From Kocuria turfanensis (GTDB lineage: Bacteria > Actinomycetota > Actinomycetes > Actinomycetales > Micrococcaceae), in assembly GCF_001580365.1 (NCBI RefSeq), contig NZ_CP014480.1:2999981-3063980 (forward strand): DNA of 64,000 nucleotides, in the 5' to 3' direction. Every line of letters starts with the position of its first letter. The first letter of the stretch is position 1. This document shows, one piece after another, positions 25,532 through 33,845 of this stretch. The notes under the pieces were generated by a model. That model ran no database searches, was not told the origin of the DNA, and was given only the letters and a program-made list of their open reading frames with translations. The translations under genes and the position numbers were made by a program.

Positions 25532-25984
25532 TCAGGCGTGTCCGGAGCCCTCCAGGGGGTACTTCTGCTGCACCGCCGTCCAGTCCCCGGAGCCGGCCAG
25601 CGGGTCCATCCACATGATCTCCCAGAGGTGGCCGTCCGGGTCCTGGAAGCTGCGCGAGCGCAGGAAGTCCCGGTCCTGGGGGCGACCCTCCGGGGCGCCG
25701 GCGGCCACGGCGCGGTCGACGAACTCGTCGACCTCCTCCGGGGTCGCCACGGACAGGGAGTGGATGGCCGCGGCGCAGCGCCTGGTGTCCGTGACGTCCT
25801 TGTCCGCGCGGCCGCGGAACGTCAGGTGGTCGAGGAGCACGACCCACAGGTCCTCGCCGGCCACGACGGTCACGGCGTGCTGGTCCGAGAACCCGGGGTC
25901 GGGGGTCCAGCCCAGCGCGGTGTAGAAGCTCCGGGACGCCGCGAGGTCGACCACCGGCAGGTGGATCAGGACGGCCGGCGCCAC
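25532..25984 (-). CDS. VOC (glyoxalase/bleomycin-resistance fold) protein, copy B
   Basis: The 150-residue protein starts from GTG at 25984 with the VOC opening LIHLPVVDLAASRSFYTALGW and ends with SFQDPDGHLWEIMWMDP. The His and Glu there match the usual metal-ligand positions. It shares sequence with the VOC protein encoded immediately upstream, whose stop it overlaps by 19 bp. They look like products of a tandem duplication and may form one two-domain-like pair. The substrate is unknown. Confidence 0.75.
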   Translation of the reverse strand: MAPAVLIHLPVVDLAASRSFYTALGWTPDPGFSDQHAVTVVAGEDLWVVLLDHLTFRGRADKDVTDTRRCAAAIHSLSVATPEEVDEFVDRAVAAGAPEGRPQDRDFLRSRSFQDPDGHLWEIMWMDPLAGSGDWTAVQQKYPLEGSGHA

Positions 25985-26412
25985 GGCTGCTCACCCGCCC
26001 CGCCGGCCCGGGCCGGCACCGGCGCCGGATCCACCCACAGGACCTCCCAGTGGTGCCCGTCCGGGGCCTGGAAGCTGCGCGAGCGCAGGAAGCCGTAGTC
26101 CATGATCTCGCCCTCCGTCGCGCCGGCGCGGACGGCCCGCTCGACGACGGCGTCGACCTCCGCGGGAGAGCCCACGTCGATCGCGGCGACCACGGAGGAG
26201 TCGGACTCGGTGCCGGGTTCCCCCGGACCCACCGGGCACCGGTGACGGTCCTCGCTGAGGACCATGACGTGCGCCGCACCCCGCACCAGCATCGTGGCGC
26301 CCTCCGGGACGTTCCGGCTCGGGGGCCGCAGCTCCCAGCCGAGACGGGTGTAGAACTGCCTGGCCCGTTCCGGGTCTGCGACGGGAAGGGCGACGAAGTC
26401 GGCCGTGATCAT
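25966..26412 (-). CDS. VOC (glyoxalase/bleomycin-resistance fold) protein, copy A
   Basis: The 148-residue protein begins MITADFVALPVADPERARQF and ends with SFQAPDGHHWEVLWVDP. The ATG at 26412 is preceded by GGAGGAG-like sequence (reverse of CTCCTCC). A longer frame to 26538 lacks family similarity. It shares a 26-bp identical stretch with the downstream VOC gene (26067-26092 against 25642-25667). Possibly a dioxygenase- or resistance-type protein, but no role is proven. Confidence 0.75.
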   Translation of the reverse strand: MITADFVALPVADPERARQFYTRLGWELRPPSRNVPEGATMLVRGAAHVMVLSEDRHRCPVGPGEPGTESDSSVVAAIDVGSPAEVDAVVERAVRAGATEGEIMDYGFLRSRSFQAPDGHHWEVLWVDPAPVPARAGGAGEQPWRRPS

Positions 26413-26585
26413 GACGTCTCCTCCAGAGTGCGGCTGAGCTCGGCTCCAGGATGGTCCCGGGGTGTGTGCCGCTGCAACCGTGTGACGGGGGATCGGCGCG
26501 GATGTCGCCACGGCAACGGCACGGCATCGGTGCGTCATCGGCGGGACCCCGGAATGGGCGCAGGGCCCCCGCCGTTGGAACGGTC

Positions 26586-27515
26586 ATGCTGGTCATCGGA
26601 GTCGCGTCGTTCGGAGGGCCGGAGGCCCTCACCGCCCACGAGGTGCCGGACCCGCACCCGGGCCCCGGCGAGGTGCGGATCCGGGTGCGGGCCGCGGCCG
26701 TCAGCCCCACGGACACGGTCCTGCGCGCCGGCGGACAGCCGCTGCGGGAGCGGCGCCCGCCGTACGTGCCGGGCATGGACGCGGCCGGGACCGTCGACGA
26801 GATCGGGGAGGGCAGCGCCTGGCGGGTGGGGGACGCCGTGATGGCGATCGCCCTGCCCCGCGGCGAGCACGGGGGCGCCTACGCGGAGCTGCTGGTCGCC
26901 CCGGACGACTCGGTCGCCCGGATCCCGGCGAACACGGACTTCGCCACGGCCTCGACCCTGCCGATGAACGGGCTGACGGCCCTGCAGATCCTCGAGGAGC
27001 TCCACCTCCAGCCCGAGCAGACCCTCGCCGTCACCGGGGCCGCCGGTACCCTGGGCAACTACGTGGTCGAGCTGGCCAAGCACCAGGGACTCATCGTGGT
27101 GGCGGACGCCGCGGACCGGGACCTGGAGCTGGTGGAGAGCCTGGGTGCCGACCACGTGGTGGCCCGCGGCGACGACGTGGCGGAGCGGATCCGGGAGTTC
27201 TTCCCCGAGGGGGTGGACGCGCTGGTGGACGCCGCCGTGCTGAACGAGAAGGCCGCCCCGGCGGTGCGGGACGGCGGCCGTTTTGCGACCGTCCGGCACT
27301 GGGACGGGAACCCGGGCCGGGGCATCACCGTGCACCGGATCAGCGTGCCGCGCGAGTACCGTTCCGGGCACAAGCTCGAGTTCCTGCGCCGCTGGGTGGA
27401 GGAGGGAGTGCTGACCCTGCGCGTGGCCGACGTCCTGCCCGCCGCGGAGGCCGCCGAGGCCCACCGCCGGCTCGAGGCCGGCGGCGTCCGGGGACGGCTG
27501 GTCCTGCGCTTCTGA
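26586..27515 (+). CDS. Zinc-independent quinone oxidoreductase (MDR family)
   Basis: The 309-residue protein is a medium-chain dehydrogenase/reductase of the quinone-reductase branch. It has an N-terminal GroES-like domain (HPGPGEVRIRVRAAAVSPTD, PYVPGMDAAGTV) and a Rossmann domain with AVTGAAGTLGNYVVELAK. Catalytic zinc ligands are absent. It probably reduces quinones or enones with NADPH. The ATG at 26586 gives the normal family start; a longer frame from 26451 adds an unrelated leader. Confidence 0.82.
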   Translation: MLVIGVASFGGPEALTAHEVPDPHPGPGEVRIRVRAAAVSPTDTVLRAGGQPLRERRPPYVPGMDAAGTVDEIGEGSAWRVGDAVMAIALPRGEHGGAYAELLVAPDDSVARIPANTDFATASTLPMNGLTALQILEELHLQPEQTLAVTGAAGTLGNYVVELAKHQGLIVVADAADRDLELVESLGADHVVARGDDVAERIREFFPEGVDALVDAAVLNEKAAPAVRDGGRFATVRHWDGNPGRGITVHRISVPREYRSGHKLEFLRRWVEEGVLTLRVADVLPAAEAAEAHRRLEAGGVRGRLVLRF

Positions 27516-27540
27516 CCGCGGGACCGCACCGCCCCCGGAC

Positions 27541-27584
27541 GCCGGTGCCTCAGCGTTCGGTGCTTCGGAGGCCGGTGCCTCAGA
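27541..27584. repeat. Short direct repeat between convergent genes
   Basis: GCCGGTGCCTCAG occurs at about 27541-27553 and again about 31 bp further on, separated by related GGTGCTTCGGAG sequence. It lies at the end of the minus-strand membrane protein gene. Confidence 0.5.
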
Positions 27585-28251
27585 GACCGGAGCGGTACTG
27601 GTGGTCGATCCCGGCCTGGTCGACCTTGCGGTGGAAGCGCATCCCGGCGAGTCCCCCGAGGATCGCGGCGATCAGCGGGATGACCACGGCGAGGACCAGT
27701 GCGATGATGCCCCCGGCGGTCAGGGTGCCCTCGTCGATCGGGATCCGCGGGAAGCCGTTGAGGTCGCGCAGGACGTTGAACTGCTCGCCCGCCACGGCGC
27801 CCAGGACCGCCAGCACGATCGCGATGACGACGGCCCAGACCCACACGGCCACGCCCTGCTTGGCGCCGTCGAACCGCGCCATCCGGCCGGCCACGTAGCC
27901 TCCGGCGAAGTAGGCGACGAACAGGATCACGGCCAGGACGATGCCGCTGACGATCCCCACGGTGCCGGCGTTCTGCCCGACCTGGTCCGCGATCTCGGCC
28001 GGGTCGGTGCTGGTCGCCACGCCGACGCCTGCCCCGATCGCGGTGAGCAGGGCGGTGAGCAGCACGGCGATGCCGGTGGCGGTCATCCAGCCGAAGAACG
28101 CGCAGCCGAACTTCACGCCCCCGTATTCCTGCTTCTCCGCGGCGACCACCTCCTGGCGGCGCCCCCGGGGCGTCGTGGCGCCCGCACCGTCCGGGACGCC
28201 TCTCCCGGCGCCCTCGGGCACGGACGCTCCTGCCGATTCCTGGCGCACCAT
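27580..28251 (-). CDS. Four-helix membrane protein, YrzE/TIGR04086-like
   Basis: The 223-residue protein has a charged N-terminal tail of about 50 residues, then four membrane segments. These include GWMTATGIAVLLTALLTAIG, a glycine-patterned VGIVSGIVLAVILFVAYFAG, and GIIALVLAVVIPLIAAILGG. The glycine-rich FAGGYVAGRMARFDGAKQG loop is shared with TIGR04086/YrzE-type proteins of unknown function. The ATG at 28251 has GTGAGGAG 6 nt upstream and is preferred over one at 28275. Confidence 0.65.
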   Translation of the reverse strand: MVRQESAGASVPEGAGRGVPDGAGATTPRGRRQEVVAAEKQEYGGVKFGCAFFGWMTATGIAVLLTALLTAIGAGVGVATSTDPAEIADQVGQNAGTVGIVSGIVLAVILFVAYFAGGYVAGRMARFDGAKQGVAVWVWAVVIAIVLAVLGAVAGEQFNVLRDLNGFPRIPIDEGTLTAGGIIALVLAVVIPLIAAILGGLAGMRFHRKVDQAGIDHQYRSGL

Positions 28252-28369
28252 GGCGTTCTCCTCACCTCGAACCATCAGCTTGCTTAACAGTTTCCTCCGA
28301 ATGCCCGGGACCCGCAACCGTCCGTCACGGACCCGGCGGGAACCGGTGCCGCCGCCCGGAACCGGTAGT

Positions 28370-28375
28370 AGACTG
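28370..28375 (+). promoter_or_regulatory. -10 element for the SDR gene
   Basis: TAGACT lies about 58 bp before the ATG at 28433 and predicts a leader of about 50 nt. Confidence 0.35.
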
Positions 28376-28432
28376 ATGGTTCCGGCAGCACCTCGAGAGC
28401 AGCCCGCCGGCGGCGGGCGGAGAGGCACGACC

Positions 28433-29230
28433 ATGGACTTCATCCCTCGCACCGCCATCGTGACCGGCTCGGACTCCGGGATCGGCCGTGCGACGGCCGT
28501 CGCCCTGGCGGCGGCCGGGATGGACGTCGGCATCACCTGGCACCAGGACGAGGCCGGTGCCGAGAGCACCGCGGAGGAGGTCCGCTCCTACGACCGCCGC
28601 GCCGTGGTCGCCCGGTTGGACACCACGGACCTCGACGGCTGCGGCGGTGTCGTGGACGACCTGGTGGAGCGGCTCGGCGGGGTCGACGTGTTCGTGAACA
28701 ACTCCGGCACGGGGGCGAACGTCCCGTTCCTGGAGACCTCGCTGGGGACCTGGCGCAAGGTCGTGGCCACCGACCTGGACGGGGCGTTCGTCTGCCTCCA
28801 GGCGGCCGCCCGGCACATGGTCGCCGCCGGGCGCGGCGGGCGGCTGATCGCCGTGACCAGCGTGCACGAGCACCTGCCCCGGGTCGGCTCCAGCGCCTAC
28901 GACGCCGCCAAGCACGGGCTGGGCGGGCTCGTGAAGACCATCGCCCTGGAGCTGGGGGAGCACGCGATCACGGCGAACGCGGTGGCCCCGGGGGAGATCG
29001 CGACCCCCATGACGGGACAGGAGGACGAGAACCCCCGGCGCACCCACCGTCCCGGCGTTCCGCTGGGCCGGCCCGGGGACGCCCGGGAGATCGCCTCGGT
29101 CATCGCCTTCCTCGCCTCCCCGGCCTCGGCCTACGTCACCGGCGCGTCCTGGGTGGTCGACGGCGGCATGGTGCAGATGGGGCCGCAGGCCGGCTCCCAC
29201 CTGACGAGCGACGACTGGCGCAGGGGCTAG
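28433..29230 (+). CDS. SDR family oxidoreductase
   Basis: The 265-residue protein is a classical short-chain dehydrogenase with TGSDSGIGRATAVAL at the cofactor site, NNSGTGA, the catalytic Ser in AVTSVHEH, and YDAAKHG as the Tyr-x-x-x-Lys pair. The C-terminus carries the ASYVTGASWVVDGGMV-type family motif. It is similar to sugar or 3-ketoacyl SDRs; the substrate is not predictable. It is transcribed alone. Confidence 0.85.
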   Translation: MDFIPRTAIVTGSDSGIGRATAVALAAAGMDVGITWHQDEAGAESTAEEVRSYDRRAVVARLDTTDLDGCGGVVDDLVERLGGVDVFVNNSGTGANVPFLETSLGTWRKVVATDLDGAFVCLQAAARHMVAAGRGGRLIAVTSVHEHLPRVGSSAYDAAKHGLGGLVKTIALELGEHAITANAVAPGEIATPMTGQEDENPRRTHRPGVPLGRPGDAREIASVIAFLASPASAYVTGASWVVDGGMVQMGPQAGSHLTSDDWRRG

Positions 29231-29315
29231 GCCGCCCGCCCGGTCCCGGCCCGGTCCCTTCCCGCGGCGGGCTTAGAGTAGGGACCGCCCCGCCCGCCGC
29301 ACGAGGAGTCCTGCC

Positions 29316-29432
29316 ATGCGCGCCAGCACGACCGTGACCGGTCCCGACCACCACGGGATCGTGGCCGCGGTCGGCCCGGAGTCCTCCCGCCCGCGGGCCG
29401 GCATCCCGATCCGGAAGCCGAGGCCCTGGTGA
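29316..29432 (+). CDS. Possible 38-residue leader ORF coupled to the GT87 gene
   Basis: This short frame begins MRASTTVTGPDHHGIVAAVG. An ACGAGGAG ribosome binding site sits 7 nt before its ATG. Its TGA overlaps the GTG start of the glycosyltransferase gene (GTGA at 29429-29432). It is Pro- and Arg-rich, has no signal or membrane segment and matches no family I know. The good site and exact overlap suggest it is translated and couples translation to the next gene. A chance frame cannot be excluded. Confidence 0.4.
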   Translation: MRASTTVTGPDHHGIVAAVGPESSRPRAGIPIRKPRPW

Positions 29433-30715
29433 CCGTTCCCTCCACCTCCGCCGCCGTGGCGTCCCGCCCCCGGCGCTCCGCGCCGCTGACCGGACTGGTG
29501 TGGCTGCTGCTGGCGGGGGCGCTGGTGCGGTCCGTCTGGCTGGTCTTCGACGGCAGCATCGACCTGGACGTCTACCGGTTCGGCGGCATGGCCGTGGTGG
29601 ACCGCCACGGGTTCGACGACGAGCTCTACGGGCCGGGCCTGAGCCCGGACGGCGACGGGGGGCTGCCCTTCACCTATCCGCCGTTCGCCGCCCTGCTGTT
29701 CGTGCCGCTGGCCTACCTGCCCGAGTGGCTCACCGAGCTCGCCCTGGCGCTGTTCACGATCGGTTTCGCGGCCGGGCTCTCGTGGCTCCTCCTGCGCTAC
29801 GCGGCGGACCGCGGGCGGCCGCTGCCGCTGCAGACCCGCCTGGACCCGGCCACGGCGGTGGCGGCGGGCACCGCCGTGCTGCTGTGGTCCGGGCCGTGGA
29901 TGCGCAACGTCGGCCTGGGACAGATCAACGCGCTGATCATCGCCCTCGTGCTCTACGACCTCCTGCGCACCCGCGACGACAGCCCGCTCGGCCGGATCCC
30001 GCGCGGGTTCTGGATCGGGCTGGCCGCCGGGATCAAGCTGACGCCGCTGGCCTTCGGGCTGGTGTTCCTGATGCGCGGGCAGCTGCGGCCGATCCTCACG
30101 ATGGGCCTCACCTTCGCCGCGACCGTGCTCGCCGGGTTCCTCGTGCTGCCGCGGGACGCGGTCGTGTTCTGGACCGAGGCCGTGGTCAGCGACGAGCGCG
30201 TGGGCGACCCCTCCTACGTGGACAACACCTCGCTGCAGGGCGTGCTGCTCCACCTCGGCGTTCCCGCCGGCCCCGAGCCCCTGCTGCGCTGGGGGCTGCT
30301 CCTCGTGCTGCTGGTCGGCGCCGCCCTGCTGATCCGGGTCCTCGCCGCGCGCGGGATGGTCCTCTCCGTGGTGGCCGTCAACGCCCTCGTCATGCTCTAC
30401 CTGTCGCCGGTCACCTGGTCCCACCACCACCTGTGGTGGGGGCTCGTGCTGACCGCGCTGTGGGTGGAGGCCTGGCCCGCGTTCCTCCGGGACGGCCCGC
30501 GCCGGCTGGTCCCGGCGCTGGGCGGAGTCGCCCTGGTGGGCCTGTACGTGGGCCCGATCCGCTGGGACGCCTGGCTGCGCCCGCTCGGCGTCACCGGCCC
30601 GGTGATCGACGTGGTGGCCGCCCTGCCCTACCTCGCGCTGCTCGCGCTCCTGGCCCTGTGGGTGGTCACCGGGCTCCGGGCCGGGATCCCGGCGGCCGGC
30701 GCCGGCCGTGGCTGA
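29429..30715 (+). CDS. GT87 (DUF2029) family membrane glycosyltransferase
   Basis: The 428-residue polytopic protein has about ten membrane segments. The first extracytoplasmic loop holds the IDLDVYRFGGMAV motif, whose Asp residues fit the GT87 active site of polyprenyl-phosphomannose-dependent mannosyltransferases such as PimE relatives. It probably adds mannose to a lipid or glycan on the outer face of the membrane. GTG at 29429 overlaps the stop of a short upstream ORF, and no separate ribosome binding site is visible. The stop overlaps the start of an MFS transporter gene by 8 bp. Confidence 0.78.
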   Translation: MTVPSTSAAVASRPRRSAPLTGLVWLLLAGALVRSVWLVFDGSIDLDVYRFGGMAVVDRHGFDDELYGPGLSPDGDGGLPFTYPPFAALLFVPLAYLPEWLTELALALFTIGFAAGLSWLLLRYAADRGRPLPLQTRLDPATAVAAGTAVLLWSGPWMRNVGLGQINALIIALVLYDLLRTRDDSPLGRIPRGFWIGLAAGIKLTPLAFGLVFLMRGQLRPILTMGLTFAATVLAGFLVLPRDAVVFWTEAVVSDERVGDPSYVDNTSLQGVLLHLGVPAGPEPLLRWGLLLVLLVGAALLIRVLAARGMVLSVVAVNALVMLYLSPVTWSHHHLWWGLVLTALWVEAWPAFLRDGPRRLVPALGGVALVGLYVGPIRWDAWLRPLGVTGPVIDVVAALPYLALLALLALWVVTGLRAGIPAAGAGRG

Positions 30716-31931
30716 GGGCCTCCCGCCGGGGACGTGGACCGGCTACGACCGCGGCAGCCGGGGCTACCGCCGGGTCCTGCTCGCCCTGCTGTGCGCCGGG
30801 GTCGCCACGTTCGCCCAGCTCTACTCCGTGCAGGGCGTCCTGCCGCTCATGGCGGCCGACCTGGGGATCGACGCCGCCCGCGCGTCCCTGGGCGTCTCGG
30901 CCGCGACCTTCGGGCTGGCCGTGGGCGTCCTGCCCTGGTCCGTGGTCTCCGACCGCTGGGGGCGGCTGCGGACCATGGTGATGGCGGTCGTGGCCGCCAC
31001 GGCCTTCGGGCTCGTGATGCCCTTCGCCCCGGCCTTCGAGACCGTGGTGGCGCTGCGCTTCGTGGAGGGCGTGGCCCTCGGCGGCATCCCTGCCGTGGCC
31101 ATGGCCTATCTCGCGGAGGAGCTCGACCGCCGGCACACGGCCGTCGCCGCCGGCACCTACGTGGCGGGCACGAGCCTGGGCGGGCTGGCCGGGCGCATCA
31201 TCGCCGCCCCCGTGGGCGACGCGTTCGGCTGGCGGACCGGCACGGTCACCGTGAGCGTGCTCGCTGCGCTCGCCGCTGTGGTGTTCGTCCTGATCGCCCC
31301 GCGCCAGCGCGGCTTCGTCCGCCAGACGATCCGGCTCACCGGGCCGTCCGGGCTGCTGCGCCGGCTGGGCGCCAACCTGGCGGACCGGGGCCTGCTGGTG
31401 CTGTACCTGCAGGGCTTCCTGCTCATGGGCGGGTTCGTGGCGATCTACAACTACCTGGGCTTCCACCTGGGCGAGGAGCCGTTCGGCGTCTCCCAGACCG
31501 TGGTGAGCCTTTTGTTCCTGGCCTACCTCTCCGGCACGTGGTCCTCGGGGACGGCCGGGCGGCTCGCGGCCGCCCACGGCCGGAGGGTGGTGCTCGTGAG
31601 CAGCGGGCTGGTCATGCTGGCGGGGCTGCTGGCCACCCTCGTCCCCTCGATCCCCGTGATCGTGGCGGGGCTGCTGCTGTTCACCGCCGGCTTCTTCGCG
31701 GCCCACGCGGTGGCCTCGGGCTGGGTGCCGGTGCGCTCGCGCACGGGCAAGGCCCAGGCGTCGTCCCTCTACACGCTCTTCTACTACGGGGGCTCCTCCG
31801 TGCTCGGCACCGCCGGCGGCGTCTTCTACACCGCCACCGGCTGGTCCGGGGCGGTCGCGTTCGTGGCGGCGCTCGTCGTCGTCGCCGTCCTGCTCGTGCT
31901 GGTGGTGCTCCGGGACCCTGCGCGGACCTGA
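30708..31931 (+). CDS. MFS transporter
   Basis: The 407-residue membrane protein has twelve predicted helices. A motif-A-like segment SVVSDRWGRLRTMVM lies between helices 2 and 3, and a cytoplasmic loop rich in Arg follows helix 6. It resembles drug or sugar efflux members of the family, but the substrate is unknown. GTG at 30708 overlaps the end of the GT87 gene, which suggests co-transcription with it. Confidence 0.8.
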   Translation: MAEGLPPGTWTGYDRGSRGYRRVLLALLCAGVATFAQLYSVQGVLPLMAADLGIDAARASLGVSAATFGLAVGVLPWSVVSDRWGRLRTMVMAVVAATAFGLVMPFAPAFETVVALRFVEGVALGGIPAVAMAYLAEELDRRHTAVAAGTYVAGTSLGGLAGRIIAAPVGDAFGWRTGTVTVSVLAALAAVVFVLIAPRQRGFVRQTIRLTGPSGLLRRLGANLADRGLLVLYLQGFLLMGGFVAIYNYLGFHLGEEPFGVSQTVVSLLFLAYLSGTWSSGTAGRLAAAHGRRVVLVSSGLVMLAGLLATLVPSIPVIVAGLLLFTAGFFAAHAVASGWVPVRSRTGKAQASSLYTLFYYGGSSVLGTAGGVFYTATGWSGAVAFVAALVVVAVLLVLVVLRDPART

Positions 31932-31956
31932 CCCGGGGCCCGGCCGGGGGGAGCGG

Positions 31957-32709
31957 TCAGTCGTCCGCGCCGCCCCACTGCAGGGGGAACACCTCGAAGG
32001 AGCTCGCCAGCGGCACCCCGGCCCGTTCGCCCACGGTCTGCGCGTTGCCGCGCAGGAAGGCGTCCGGGTCGAAGTCGGCCCAGCCCAGGCCGTCCAGGTA
32101 CGCCTGATGGGCGCGCAGGGACGCCACACCGGCGTCGAAGGTCTCCGTGACGTCCACGGCGTGCCGGGCCTCCGGGGAGGCCGCCGCCCACACCGCCGTC
32201 ACGTCGGGCCAGGGCTGCAGGCCCGCCTCGATCTGCTCCGGGAAGATCCACCGGTTGCCGGCGTCCCGGGCGGCGTCCAGGGTGGCGCGGCCCACCGCGA
32301 TGTGGTCGGCCTGGTTGAGGTTCGTGGCGCCGTCCCAGGTGTCGCGGAAGTTGTTGGTGACCACCACGTCCGGCCGGTGCCGGCGGACCACCTCGGCGAT
32401 CCGGCGGCGCAGCGCCACCCCGTACTCCAGGACCCCGTCCGGCAGGCGCAGGAACTCGACCTCGTCCACGCCCACCACCCGGCAGGACTCCCGCTGCTCG
32501 TCCTCCCGCAGCGGGCCCGCCTCCGGCGGGGCCATCCCGTCGATCCCGGCCTCCCCGCTGGTCACCAGGCAGTAGACCACGTCCTTGCCCTGGCCGGTCC
32601 ACCGGGCCACGGCGGCCGCGGCGCCGAACTCCATGTCGTCCGGGTGGGCGACCACCACGAGCGCGCGGTTCCAGTTCTCGGGCAGGGCGGTGAGCGGCGT
32701 CTCGGTCAT
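31957..32709 (-). CDS. PIG-L family deacetylase
   Basis: The 250-residue protein has the zinc-binding AHPDDMEFG motif near the N-terminus and the later NQADHIAVGRATLD segment that supplies the third ligand. Relatives in actinobacteria deacetylate GlcNAc-containing compounds such as mycothiol intermediates, but this protein is not specifically MshB- or Mca-like. Two ATGs, at 32709 and 32718, are possible. It is transcribed alone and divergent from the DsrE gene. Confidence 0.78.
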   Translation of the reverse strand: MTETPLTALPENWNRALVVVAHPDDMEFGAAAAVARWTGQGKDVVYCLVTSGEAGIDGMAPPEAGPLREDEQRESCRVVGVDEVEFLRLPDGVLEYGVALRRRIAEVVRRHRPDVVVTNNFRDTWDGATNLNQADHIAVGRATLDAARDAGNRWIFPEQIEAGLQPWPDVTAVWAAASPEARHAVDVTETFDAGVASLRAHQAYLDGLGWADFDPDAFLRGNAQTVGERAGVPLASSFEVFPLQWGGADD

Positions 32710-32783
32710 GGTGCCCATCATGGCCCGCGCCGCGGGGACCGGCAACGGCCGCCGGATCGTTGCCGAAATGCTCCGCGGCCCTG

Positions 32784-32812
32784 TTGATCCTCCGGCGGGG
32801 TGGTCCTGGAAT
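32784..32812 (+). promoter_or_regulatory. Promoter candidate for the DsrE gene
   Basis: TTGATC (32784-32789) and TGGAAT (32807-32812) are 17 bp apart. The predicted leader of about 50 nt ends with GCGAGGAGA before the ATG at 32873. Confidence 0.4.
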
Positions 32813-32872
32813 AGAGGTGGGCGGCGTTCGTCGATCCGTCGCCGAGTGCAGGACCGGAGCGAGGAGACCAAC

Positions 32873-33238
32873 ATGAGCAACAAAGCCGTGGTCAGTCTGA
32901 CAACCGGGCTGGAGGACGCCGAACGGGTTACCGTGGCGTTCCTCGTCGCGGTCGGAGCCGCCGAGCAGGGGCGCCCGACGCTCATGTTCCTGACCAAGGA
33001 GGCGGTGCGGCTGGCCATTCCGGGATTCGCACGGGCCGTGGCCTGCGACGGATGCCCACCCCTGCCGGACCTGCTCGGCCGCTACGAGCAGGCCGGAGGG
33101 CGCTACCTGGTGTGCACGGTCTGCTTCGACGCCCGAAAACTGGACCCGTCGAACCTGCTCGGCAACGCCGAGATGGGCGGAACCGTACCGATGTGGAAGT
33201 GGATCGGGGAAGAAGCGGCGACGACCTTCAGCTATTGA
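32873..33238 (+). CDS. DsrE/DsrF-like family protein
   Basis: The 121-residue protein has the DsrE fold pattern: KAVVSLTTGLEDAERVTVAF, then LMFLTKEAVRLA. Cysteines occur in CDGCPP and in the central CTVCF pair that could act in sulfur transfer or redox. GAGGAGA 6-7 nt upstream fixes the ATG at 32873. Its last 11 bp overlap the end of the convergent signal-peptidase gene. A direct part in molybdenum cofactor or sulfur relay is possible but not shown. Confidence 0.75.
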   Translation: MSNKAVVSLTTGLEDAERVTVAFLVAVGAAEQGRPTLMFLTKEAVRLAIPGFARAVACDGCPPLPDLLGRYEQAGGRYLVCTVCFDARKLDPSNLLGNAEMGGTVPMWKWIGEEAATTFSY

Positions 33239-33845
33239 CGGACCCGCCGGACACCACCGACAGCTGCGCCGTCCGGGCGTCCTGCGGCGGCACCGGTGCC
33301 CCGGCCCCGGCCGGGCGCCCGCCCCGGTCCCGGACCGCGCCGACGAGCTGCCACAGGGCGTAGCCGAACAGGGCCGCGGCGACCAGCACGACCCCGCCGC
33401 GCTTCTGCTCCGCGTCCAGCAGCGTGGCGGCGTGGCCGGCCCAGGGCACGTGGTACTTCACCACGCCGCGCAGCTGGGTGGCGGTGACCGGCTCCGCGTC
33501 CGGGACGGCGTTGGCGTCGCCCTGGGTCGTGAAGCTGCGCCTGCCCTCGCCGTCCACCGCGACGGCCACGATCCGGTGGGTGACCAGGGTGTCGTCGTCG
33601 GGCCGGGGCATGAACGTCACGACGTCCCCGGTGCTCAGCCGCGCGGCGTCGGCCTCGCCCTCGAGGGGCTCGACGACGACCTGGCTGCCGGTCGGGACGG
33701 TCGGCTCCATCGAGCCGGAGAGCACCGTCAGCGGCACCCAGCCCAGCACGAGGGGTGCGACGACGACGGCCAGCAGCAGCGCGGACACCGCGGCCAGGAG
33801 CACGACGAGCAGCGGGTGGAGAGCCTTGCGGACCATGGCGGTCAT
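33228..33845 (-). CDS. sipW: SipW-like signal peptidase I
   Basis: The 205-residue membrane protein has a long N-terminal membrane helix (about residues 10-35) and a C-terminal one (about 155-175). The catalytic Ser lies in TVLSGSMEPTVPTGS. The second motif is LVTHRIVAV, with His where bacterial leader peptidases have Lys; this is the SipW/ER-type Ser-His form. FTTQGDANAVPD is the third motif. SipW-type enzymes cleave special substrates encoded beside them, and three such genes lie directly upstream. Its ATG overlaps the stop of the preceding gene (ATGA). The last of the four-gene minus-strand run. Confidence 0.85.
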   Translation of the reverse strand: MTAMVRKALHPLLVVLLAAVSALLLAVVVAPLVLGWVPLTVLSGSMEPTVPTGSQVVVEPLEGEADAARLSTGDVVTFMPRPDDDTLVTHRIVAVAVDGEGRRSFTTQGDANAVPDAEPVTATQLRGVVKYHVPWAGHAATLLDAEQKRGGVVLVAAALFGYALWQLVGAVRDRGGRPAGAGAPVPPQDARTAQLSVVSGGSVNS

